Shown here one piece after another: positions 1-6,554 of a DNA stretch of 12,300 nucleotides. A program made the translations under genes and the position numbers. The notes beneath the pieces were generated by a model that saw only the letters and a program-made list of their open reading frames with translations, searched no databases and was not told where the DNA came from. Numbering within the stretch: position 1 is the first letter of the stretch; the number at the start of each line of letters is the position of its first letter. The DNA lies in contig DBVK01000079.1 of NCBI GenBank assembly GCA_002308135.1, positions 6,898-19,197 on the forward strand, read 5' to 3'. Source of the DNA: Bacteroidales bacterium UBA1266. Lineage in GTDB: Bacteria; Bacteroidota; Bacteroidia; Bacteroidales; WCHB1-69.

Positions 1-314
1 AAGCCGTGACGCAAGCGCTGGAACTGCACAATGTCCAGACGGCAAACACCCGCGTGGAAGCGCTTAAGGGAAAATACGACTTTATCGTAAGCCGTGCCGT
101 GACGGATCTGCCCACCTTTTACCAATGGGTGCGCAAAAAAGCGCTGGCTGTCTCCCGTCATCCCATCGCCAACGGCATTCTGTACCTCAAGGGCGGGGAT
201 TTGAAAAAAGAGCTGAAAGACCTGCCCGTGAAAACGTATTACGAATACCCCATTTCCTGCTGGTTCTCCGAACCCTGCTTCGCGGAAAAGGAAATCATCC
301 ACATACCGCTCTAA
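1..314 (+). CDS. rsmG: 16S rRNA (guanine527-N7)-methyltransferase RsmG, C-terminal part (5' end outside window)
   Basis: About 103 C-terminal residues of a protein whose start lies left of the window; the frame is already open at base 3. RsmG (formerly GidB) uses S-adenosylmethionine to methylate N7 of G527 in 16S rRNA, in the cytoplasm. The visible part matches the end of the Rossmann-fold methyltransferase as I know it from Bacteroidota homologues: a segment naming the bound-base region (HNVQTANTRVEALKGKYDF), then the FIVSRAVTDLP strand-loop typical of RsmG, a basic helix, the NGILYLKGGDL strand, and a short C-terminal beta segment ending at TAA 312-314. The SAM-binding glycine loop is outside the window. 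The next gene starts 15 bases downstream on the same strand, so co-transcription is likely. The family call rests on sequence pattern recognition, not on a search. Confidence 0.85.
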   Translation, partial: AVTQALELHNVQTANTRVEALKGKYDFIVSRAVTDLPTFYQWVRKKALAVSRHPIANGILYLKGGDLKKELKDLPVKTYYEYPISCWFSEPCFAEKEIIHIPL

Positions 315-329
315 CCCCCCGTACAGCCC

Positions 330-2153
330 ATGAAACCCTATGCACGCATACTGCGATACAGCCTTCCTTATAGCGGATACACCGTATTGTCGCTCGCATG
401 CCACCTGCTTTACGCCTTTTTCGCGCTTTTCACCTTCGGGCTGATTGTCCCCTTCGCCTCCATTTTGTTCGGATTGAGCGATCCGGTTACGGTGAAGCCG
501 GAGCCGGGCCTTAGCGCGGACGCGCTTATAGACACCCTGTCCTACTACCTCACGCACTTGCAGCAGCACTACAGCATGGGCTACGCCCTGCTCTTTGTAT
601 CCTCCCTTTTTCTGGGTTGCGCCCTGCTTTCCAACTTTTTCCGCTTCATGGGCCTGTATTTCCTCAATCCGGTCAGTCTGAACGCCATGCGTGATGTGCG
701 CAACGAATTGTTCCAACGGGTGCTGGTGCTGCCCCTCTCCTTTTACACCACCCACCGCAGCGGAGACATCATCACCCGGCTCAACGCGGACATGCAGGAA
801 GTGTGCAGCGTGGTGAAAAACAGCATACTCGTCTTCACCCGGGAACCTTTCCAAATCCTGGTTTTCAGCATTACCCTGCTGATGATCAGCCCCACCCTGA
901 CCATAGCGGCCTTTATCGTGTTCCCCGCCACCGCCTTCCTTGCCGCCAAAATCAACGAAAGCGTGCGCCGGAACAGCAAAAAAGGGCAGGAACAGCTCAG
1001 TCTCATCAACGCGACCTACGAGGAAAGCATCTCCGGTCTGCGCATCATCAAGGGATACAACGCCATCGGCTATTTCACGGAACGTTTCCACCAGATGGGG
1101 CTGCGTTTCAACAAAATCACCAACAAAGTGCTGCTACGGATAGAGCTCTCCGGCATTCTCTCCGAAATGCTCTCCATTTTCAGCCTCTGCCTGATCATTT
1201 TCACCGGTGGCAGCCTGTTGCTTAAAGGCAGTGCGCACTTGAATCCGAACACCCTGATTCTGTTTGTGATCCTTTTCGCCAAACTGATTTCCCCCGTACA
1301 AACCCTCATCAAAAACATCAATTACATTGAAAAATTCATGGTCTCTGTACGCCGGATTTTTGAAATCATAGATTCCGACGAAGTGATTGTGGAAAAGAAA
1401 GACGCCCTTCCCCTGAAAAACCTGGAGGACGCCATCGAATGCCGCGACGTAAGCTTCTCCTACGAAGAGGGCAAACCGGTGCTGCAGCATTTCAATCTGC
1501 GCATTCCCAAAGGGAAAATCATCGCCGTGGTAGGCGCTTCCGGTTCCGGGAAAACCACGCTGACCAACCTGCTGATGCGTTTCTACGATACGGATGAGGG
1601 GCAAATCCTCATTGACGGGCACGACATACGCGATTATGTGATTTCCGATGTGCGCGGACTGATGGGGCTGGTAAGCCAGGAGGTGGTGCTGTTCCACGAC
1701 ACGGTGTACCGCAACCTCTGCTTCGGGAAGGAGGACATCCCGCTGGAGGAAGTGAAGGAAGCCGCCCGTCTGGCCAACGCTGACACCTTTATCAGCGAAC
1801 TGCCGGAAGGCTATGACACCGTCCTCGGGGACCACGGTCTGACCCTTTCCGGCGGGCAGCGCCAACGCCTGAGCATTGCCCGCGCACTGCTCCGCAAACC
1901 CCAGGTCCTGCTGCTGGACGAAGCCACAGCCTCCTTGGACAGCGCTTCTGAACATCTTGTGCAGCAAGCGCTTGACCGTATCCTTCCCGGACGCACCGCC
2001 GTCATTATCGCACACCGCCTCTCCACCGTGCAAAAGGCGGATGAAATCATTGTACTGGACAAAGGCCACATCGCTGAACGCGGCTCCCACAGCGGCCTGC
2101 TCGCGCAAAACGGCCTTTACACCGGCTGGGTGCGCCTGCAGCAGAAGGATTAA
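330..2153 (+). CDS. ABC exporter half-transporter, fused permease and ATPase (MsbA-like)
   Basis: 607 residues, the usual length for a homodimeric exporter half-transporter in the inner membrane. The N-terminal membrane domain (about 1-335) has six hydrophobic segments near residues 17-48, 84-112, 168-188, 189-206, 273-298 and 306-326. The nucleotide-binding domain (about 368-607) carries all key motifs: Walker A GASGSGKTT (402-410), Q-loop glutamine 450, signature LSGGQ (506-510), Walker B VLLLDE (526-531, catalytic Glu531) and H-loop His562. It should therefore be an active ATPase. The family includes MsbA lipid A flippases and multidrug exporters; the substrate cannot be told from sequence, and lipid or lipid-linked export is only a guess. 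The ATG at 330 is chosen because the hydrophobic N-terminus follows directly and the upstream gene ends 15 bases before it. No Shine-Dalgarno sequence is seen. Linkage to rsmG suggests a shared transcript. Confidence 0.92.
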   Translation: MKPYARILRYSLPYSGYTVLSLACHLLYAFFALFTFGLIVPFASILFGLSDPVTVKPEPGLSADALIDTLSYYLTHLQQHYSMGYALLFVSSLFLGCALLSNFFRFMGLYFLNPVSLNAMRDVRNELFQRVLVLPLSFYTTHRSGDIITRLNADMQEVCSVVKNSILVFTREPFQILVFSITLLMISPTLTIAAFIVFPATAFLAAKINESVRRNSKKGQEQLSLINATYEESISGLRIIKGYNAIGYFTERFHQMGLRFNKITNKVLLRIELSGILSEMLSIFSLCLIIFTGGSLLLKGSAHLNPNTLILFVILFAKLISPVQTLIKNINYIEKFMVSVRRIFEIIDSDEVIVEKKDALPLKNLEDAIECRDVSFSYEEGKPVLQHFNLRIPKGKIIAVVGASGSGKTTLTNLLMRFYDTDEGQILIDGHDIRDYVISDVRGLMGLVSQEVVLFHDTVYRNLCFGKEDIPLEEVKEAARLANADTFISELPEGYDTVLGDHGLTLSGGQRQRLSIARALLRKPQVLLLDEATASLDSASEHLVQQALDRILPGRTAVIIAHRLSTVQKADEIIVLDKGHIAERGSHSGLLAQNGLYTGWVRLQQKD

Positions 2154-2224
2154 ACCGGACATTCCCACTCCTTTACAGGAAATAACAATATTTTTTTATC
2201 AACATTATAACAAAATCATTCACC
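2154..2224 (+). other. AT-rich leader between the ABC exporter and the GLUG surface-protein gene
   Basis: A 71-base gap whose second half is strikingly AT-rich (a T7 run near 2191-2197, then many A/T bases up to the ATG at 2225), in contrast to the GC-richer coding DNA on both sides. No hairpin terminator is visible after the ABC gene, so read-through is possible. AT-rich untranslated leaders without a Shine-Dalgarno sequence are usual at Bacteroidota start sites. I looked for the phylum's promoter pattern (TTTG near -33, TAnnTTTG near -7) and found no convincing match. A promoter here is therefore only suspected. Confidence 0.35.
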
Positions 2225-5200
2225 ATGAAAACCGTATTGAAGAACAGAAATCTACTGTTGTTTTTATGCCTGACCATCGCAGCTTCCTGCGCTGAAGCGC
2301 AGGTTTCCGTCTGGGACGGCACCACCTCCCCCTGGACACAGGGAACAGGAACGGCAACAGACCCCTTTCTGATTGAAAACGCCCAACAGCTGGCCTATCT
2401 CGCCGAGAGGGTGAACAAAGGATTGGACACCCTCGGCGGAAAAGTATCCAACCCGAACCATCACTACAAACTGATGACCGATGTGGATTTGAACAACTAC
2501 CAATGGTCACCCATAGGAAAACTCGCCTTCCTTTTCGGCGGCCATTTCGATGGAAACAATCATACCGTTTCCAATTTATATATCAATAATGCCATGGACT
2601 GCTTGGGTCTTTTCGGACGCGTTTCCGGAGGCAGTGTGGAGAATTTGAGCGTCAGCGGATATAAGCTCATTACCACCAACGGATTTGCGGGAGGTATCAT
2701 CGGCTATGCGGCCAACGGCACAAGAGTGAAAAACTGCCACAACGCGGTTGAGGTTTCCGCCTCCTACAAAAGATCCACCTATGCCGGGGGTATCATAGGT
2801 TACGCCGATAACAATGTCACCGTCACCGACTGTGACAATTCGGGAAAGATTCAGGCCGCTCCCGCCGCTTCCACTTCAGGAACAATCAACCCCTATTTTG
2901 CCGCTGGAGGAATCATAGGATCCGGAAATGGCGCCATTACCGTTGACAACTGTTATAATACAGGGGAGATATACACCTCCACCTCTTCCTCATCCAATTA
3001 TAGCGCGCTCATCTGTTCCGGAGGGATTTTAGGAAATATAAAAGGAATCATTTGTGTCACTAACAGTTACAACACAGGGGCTATTTCATCCTCCCATGCC
3101 ACAGGTTCCAATGGCAAAGCCTATGCCGGTGGGATTTCAGGATACGGAGGCGACACGCTATCTTTCAGCAACTGCTACAACACAGGGAGAATCACCGCTT
3201 ACATCTCCAGCGCCCAATATAGCGCCCATTCCTATGCCGGAGGAATCTCAGCTTGCGGAGCAGGCACCTATACCGGCTGCCACAATGAGGGCTATGTTTC
3301 CGCCACATCCGACGGATCCAGCGGATCCGCCATTACCGGAGGAATCTCAGCCTTCAACAGTACAGGAAGCGCTTTTACCAACTGCCACAATAGCGGAAAA
3401 TTATCTTCCAATTCCAATGCTGTGGGCGGAATCATAGGAACAGCCTACGTAAACGATGATGCAAACACCACCGTCACCAACTGCAGCAATACCGGAGAAG
3501 TCTATATCCACACTTCCTCCAGCAATGGCACTGGCCTCGCATTTGCCGGAGGAATCGTGGCTGTCGGTTACGGCGGCAATTACGGGGAAACCGGTCTGCA
3601 CATTACAAACTGTCATAATACCACGAGTGTTACTGTCATTTGTTCCAAACAAAGCGCCTATGCCGGAGGTATTCTAGGTTATTATGCCAAATCGTCACAG
3701 AATTCCGTTATCAACTGCTACAACACCGGGGACATTCTCACCAATGCCCCCAGCTACGGAGCTACGACCGGAGGGATTGTAGGGTACATGAAAGATGGGG
3801 ACATCATTATCACCAACTGCTTTAACACAGGGAAAGCCTCTGCTTCTTCAAGTTACAATTACAGTGCCTTTAGTGGAGGAATTCTTGGCAGTTTTTCCAA
3901 ACAATTCTCTTATTATTATGCCATCGTCACCAACTGCTACAACACAGGAACGATTTCCGCCACCAAGACGACTTACGGCGGAGGAGTGGTAGGATACGGA
4001 GCGGACACAGTGGACAATTGCTATTATCTTTCCAGCTGTGGTGGAAACAACAACTACGGTGGGACGTCCATGAGCGGTGAAGACATGCGGAAAGCATCGT
4101 TCGTATCCCTGCTGAACAACGGTTCCTGCGCATGGCTGCAGGATGTCACGCCTTTTGCGAATGACGGTTATCCTGTATTAAGCGGCATACTGATTAAAAC
4201 CACCACTTTAAACGCGGATAATGTCACCCAATCCCATGCCGTTTTAAAGGGACTTTTGCAAGTCGAAAACGATTCTGTAACCTATGCGGGATTCTTGTAT
4301 CAAATGACTGGAGACACCGGCTGGACATTTGTCAAATGCAGCGTCTTGGCGGACACCCTTGCCTTTACGCTATCCGGCCTGCATCCCTCCACTTCCTATA
4401 TTTACAAAACACATGCACTTTCTGCCGGCTGCGGCACCCGGAACGGGAAAGAAGAAAGTTTCACCACCCAGGCCGTTTCGGTAGCCACAGCTGCGGCCTC
4501 CAATGTGACCCAATCGCAGGCCACACTCCATGGCACATTCAACGTAGGGGATGCTGTTGTCCAAATGAAAGGGTTTGAGTACAAGCTGGCAACAGACACA
4601 GCCTATCAAAAAGAAAGCGTAACCGACAGTGGAACCGTCGCGAAAAACGTGTCCGGACTGCTTCCGGGCAAAGCGTATACCTACCGTGCCTTCTGCACAA
4701 TGGGGGCTTACACACTCTACGGGGAAAACCAAGACTTCACCACACAGGATGTGTCTGTCGCCACATTGCCGGCTACCAATATCAGCGTCTCCTCCGCCAC
4801 CCTGAACGGGCGCATGACTGTCGGGGATGCAAACGTAGCGGGCAAGGGATTCCGCTTCCGTCCCGTGGGGGATAGCGCTTTCACCACGCTTAAGGCGGAA
4901 GGAAACGCCAATGATTTTTCACTGACACTCTATGCCCTGACTTTCAATACAACCTACGAGTACCAAGCTTGGATCTCCTTCTCGTCAGCAGCGGGGACGG
5001 ACACCTATTATGGCGATTTCCAGCGTTTTGAAGTCTCCTGGCTGAACGAGGACACCATCAATATCCACAATGCGGACATGCTCCGCTGGGTCGCTGACCA
5101 ATGCAATAACGGCAATACCTTTGCCGGGAAATACCTCCGCCTGATAAACAACATCGTCCTGCCGCAGAATGTCTCCAACAATATGACAGCCATAGGCTCC

Positions 5201-6391
5201 TATCCTGACCACCCGTTCCAAGGCACCTTTGACGGCAACGGGCTGCAGATTGCCAATCTCTGCATAGACCAGCCCAACAGCCAGCATCAGGGACTGTTCG
5301 GCTACACTGACGGGGCTGTGCTGTTTGAAATGGGATTGGTCAATATTCGCGCCAACGGTCGCAATTACACCGGAGGCATTGTGGGATATGCCGCGAACAC
5401 CACCATACGCGACTGCTATGTCCGCGGAGGATCGCTGTCCGGTTCCAACTATTGCGGCGGTCTGGTCGGATACCAGCATAGCGGCAACGCTTCCATCATT
5501 TCCGGATGCTACAGCACTTGCACCATCAGCGGCAACAACCACATAGGCGGTCTGGTGGGCTGCAGCAACCAGGCCACGGTACGCAACAGCTATGTTGTCG
5601 CCGATGTCAGTGCGCAGGGGACAGCGGTTGGCGCCATTATCGGCAGTGCGGAAGAGACCATCCTGACCAACTGCTGGTTCAACACGGACGCCACCGAATT
5701 AAGCAACGCCATTGGGGACAATTACGCCAATGCCGGCAATGAAGGGATAAACGACAGAGGCATGCGCAACTCGCAATTCCTCTCCAAACTCAATCAGGGA
5801 CTTGTCACACCGGTCTGGAAAGCGGACTACCATACGGCCATAAACAATGGGTTCCCCATTCTGAAATGGCAGCTCTCCTCCTCGGAGACCTGCGGCGCCC
5901 CCAAGGACCTTTCCTCCGACATACTCGCGGGAACACTGACACTGCGCTGGAATGGAGGGGAAAACGTAAAATCCTTTATGGTGGAATATGGCATGGTGGG
6001 CGACACAGCACAGCAGCTGTACACCAACGGCCGGCAAGTGCAAATCAACTGCCGTCAGGGCCTCTCCTATTTCTGGAGAGTAAAAAGCATCTGCGCTTTC
6101 GGAGAAAGCGAATTTGTCAACGGGAAAACCGTTTCCGTAGGCGTCCTTACAGCGGAAAGCATACCAATGCTGCGTAACTATCCCAATCCGACCAACGGGA
6201 AAGTGAACGTCACCGGTGTGCAATGCACCCGCCTCCAATTGTTTGACATGTATGGCAAACTCCTGGAAACGATTGAAGTTTCGGACGATATTGCCGTATT
6301 GGATTTATCCCGTTATGCCAAAGGCCTCTATGTGATCAAGGCTTGGGACGGAAACCGGCTGAACGCTGTCGGGAAAGTGATGAAACGATAG
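2225..6391 (+). CDS. Secreted multidomain GLUG-repeat / Fn3-like surface protein with T9SS type A sorting domain
   Basis: 1388 residues, complete. Residues 1-25 form a Sec signal peptide: a basic start (MKTVLKNRN), a hydrophobic core (LLLFLCLTIAA) and a probable signal peptidase I cut after AEA. GLUG module 1 (about 46-654) has a lead-in, 13 GGI(I/L/S)G repeats with NCYNTG turns, and a closing segment. Three fibronectin-III-like domains follow (about 657-748, 749-840, 841-937; period 92 between the last two). GLUG module 2 (about 941-1216) has 4 repeats, then comes one more Fn3-like domain (about 1222-1304). The tail (1311-1388, with the NYPNPTNGKVNV motif and a GLYVIKA strand) is a T9SS type A sorting domain, so the protein should cross the outer membrane and be surface-attached or released. 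No enzyme motif is seen; GLUG domains occur in adhesin-like and protease-associated secreted proteins. Exact function is unknown; adhesion or a structural surface role is inferred. It is convergent with another T9SS cargo gene across a shared terminator. Confidence 0.9.
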   Translation: MKTVLKNRNLLLFLCLTIAASCAEAQVSVWDGTTSPWTQGTGTATDPFLIENAQQLAYLAERVNKGLDTLGGKVSNPNHHYKLMTDVDLNNYQWSPIGKLAFLFGGHFDGNNHTVSNLYINNAMDCLGLFGRVSGGSVENLSVSGYKLITTNGFAGGIIGYAANGTRVKNCHNAVEVSASYKRSTYAGGIIGYADNNVTVTDCDNSGKIQAAPAASTSGTINPYFAAGGIIGSGNGAITVDNCYNTGEIYTSTSSSSNYSALICSGGILGNIKGIICVTNSYNTGAISSSHATGSNGKAYAGGISGYGGDTLSFSNCYNTGRITAYISSAQYSAHSYAGGISACGAGTYTGCHNEGYVSATSDGSSGSAITGGISAFNSTGSAFTNCHNSGKLSSNSNAVGGIIGTAYVNDDANTTVTNCSNTGEVYIHTSSSNGTGLAFAGGIVAVGYGGNYGETGLHITNCHNTTSVTVICSKQSAYAGGILGYYAKSSQNSVINCYNTGDILTNAPSYGATTGGIVGYMKDGDIIITNCFNTGKASASSSYNYSAFSGGILGSFSKQFSYYYAIVTNCYNTGTISATKTTYGGGVVGYGADTVDNCYYLSSCGGNNNYGGTSMSGEDMRKASFVSLLNNGSCAWLQDVTPFANDGYPVLSGILIKTTTLNADNVTQSHAVLKGLLQVENDSVTYAGFLYQMTGDTGWTFVKCSVLADTLAFTLSGLHPSTSYIYKTHALSAGCGTRNGKEESFTTQAVSVATAAASNVTQSQATLHGTFNVGDAVVQMKGFEYKLATDTAYQKESVTDSGTVAKNVSGLLPGKAYTYRAFCTMGAYTLYGENQDFTTQDVSVATLPATNISVSSATLNGRMTVGDANVAGKGFRFRPVGDSAFTTLKAEGNANDFSLTLYALTFNTTYEYQAWISFSSAAGTDTYYGDFQRFEVSWLNEDTINIHNADMLRWVADQCNNGNTFAGKYLRLINNIVLPQNVSNNMTAIGSYPDHPFQGTFDGNGLQIANLCIDQPNSQHQGLFGYTDGAVLFEMGLVNIRANGRNYTGGIVGYAANTTIRDCYVRGGSLSGSNYCGGLVGYQHSGNASIISGCYSTCTISGNNHIGGLVGCSNQATVRNSYVVADVSAQGTAVGAIIGSAEETILTNCWFNTDATELSNAIGDNYANAGNEGINDRGMRNSQFLSKLNQGLVTPVWKADYHTAINNGFPILKWQLSSSETCGAPKDLSSDILAGTLTLRWNGGENVKSFMVEYGMVGDTAQQLYTNGRQVQINCRQGLSYFWRVKSICAFGESEFVNGKTVSVGVLTAESIPMLRNYPNPTNGKVNVTGVQCTRLQLFDMYGKLLETIEVSDDIAVLDLSRYAKGLYVIKAWDGNRLNAVGKVMKR
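2690..4024 (+). repeat. GLUG repeat array 1: 13 degenerate units of about 29-41 residues
   Basis: The Gly-Gly-Ile core starts at protein residues 156, 188, 228, 266, 302, 339, 372, 401, 442, 481, 516, 551 and 586. Spacing is 29 to 41 residues, most often 35 to 40. Each unit has the form (A/S/T)GGI-x-G, a variable loop rich in Ser, Tyr and Gly, then a turn of the type (T/D)NCYNTG with a short following strand. This is the known GLUG pattern and implies a beta-solenoid with one or more turns per unit. The turn cysteine is kept in 12 of the 13 units and is replaced by Ser281 in unit 4. At DNA level the units are related but not identical, so this is an old array. Confidence 0.85.
4193..5035 (+). 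repeat. Three tandem fibronectin-III-like domains
   Basis: Protein residues about 657-937 hold three beta-sandwich modules of roughly 92 residues. Each begins with a VT/IS-x-S-x-ATL-x-G strand (NVTQSHAVLKG, NVTQSQATLHG, NISVSSATLNG), continues with a GF strand (AGFLYQ, KGFEYK, KGFRFR), and has a threonine-tyrosine strand near its end (TSYIYKTHA, KAYTYRAF, TTYEYQAW). Modules 2 and 3 are joined by matching FTTQ-VSVAT linkers. The pattern fits Fn3-like domains common in Bacteroidota secreted proteins; they probably act as spacers between the two GLUG solenoids. Confidence 0.75.
5369..5674 (+). repeat. GLUG repeat array 2: 4 units of about 28-30 residues
   Basis: Second solenoid of the same protein, residues about 1049-1150. 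Cores are at GGIVG (1050), GGLVG (1078), GGLVG (1108) and a degenerate GAIIG (1136), each followed by a turn such as RDCYVRG, SGCYSTC, RNSYVVA or TNCWFNT. Units are shorter and more regular than in array 1, matching the more classical GLUG spacing. Confidence 0.8.
6155..6388 (+). other. T9SS type A C-terminal sorting domain of the GLUG protein
   Basis: Residues about 1311-1388. The domain opens with a YPNPTNGKV motif, continues with a central LFDMYGKLL strand, and has the usual RYAKGLYVIKA strand before a basic end (KVMKR). This is the pattern of the type A sorting domain (Por secretion tail), which is recognised by the type IX translocon and is normally removed when the cargo is attached to A-LPS by the PorU sortase complex. 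The assignment comes from family knowledge; processing is inferred. Confidence 0.88.
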
Positions 6392-6554
6392 GGTGAACTT
6401 TCCAAAACCCTCTGGAACAAGGCTTAAACCCTAACCTGCCTTCAGACCACCCCACTTGCCGCGTCCCCATCGGCCGCATGCAAGTTCCAAACAATCACAA
6501 GGCAAAAAAAAAGCGGCGCTTTCGCGCCGCTTTTCGTTTCACATAAGCGGACGT
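6392..6554. other. Convergent intergenic spacer
   Basis: 163 bases between two genes that run toward each other. Apart from the strong terminator hairpin near its right end, I see nothing certain in it. A weak short inverted repeat (TTCCA at 6400-6404, TGGAA at 6413-6417) lies just after the plus-strand stop but is too short to call. No promoter or RNA gene is expected or seen here. Confidence 0.7.
6509..6534. terminator. Bidirectional rho-independent terminator shared by two convergent genes
   Basis: A perfect GC-rich stem, AAGCGGCGC (6511-6519) with GCGCCGCTT (6524-6532) around a 4-base TTTC loop, extends by two A-T pairs on each side to 11 base pairs. It is preceded by an A tract (from 6504) and followed by a T-rich tract (to 6539). 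Read on either strand it therefore looks like a stem followed by a U run. It lies 117 bases after the stop of the GLUG gene and 20 bases after the stop of the minus-strand gene, so it can end both transcripts. Confidence 0.92.

Noticed and set aside
1134..2168. A 344-codon open frame on the minus strand opposite the ABC exporter
   Set aside because: Same codon-on-codon antisense geometry. The plus strand carries every ABC ATPase motif in order, so the antisense frame is a shadow.
2270..2302. Possible lipoprotein signal (AASC at residues 19-22) in the GLUG protein
   Set aside because: The -3 position is Ala rather than the preferred Leu or Val, and a normal signal peptidase I site (AEA before Gln26) follows at once. 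T9SS cargo normally uses signal peptidase I.
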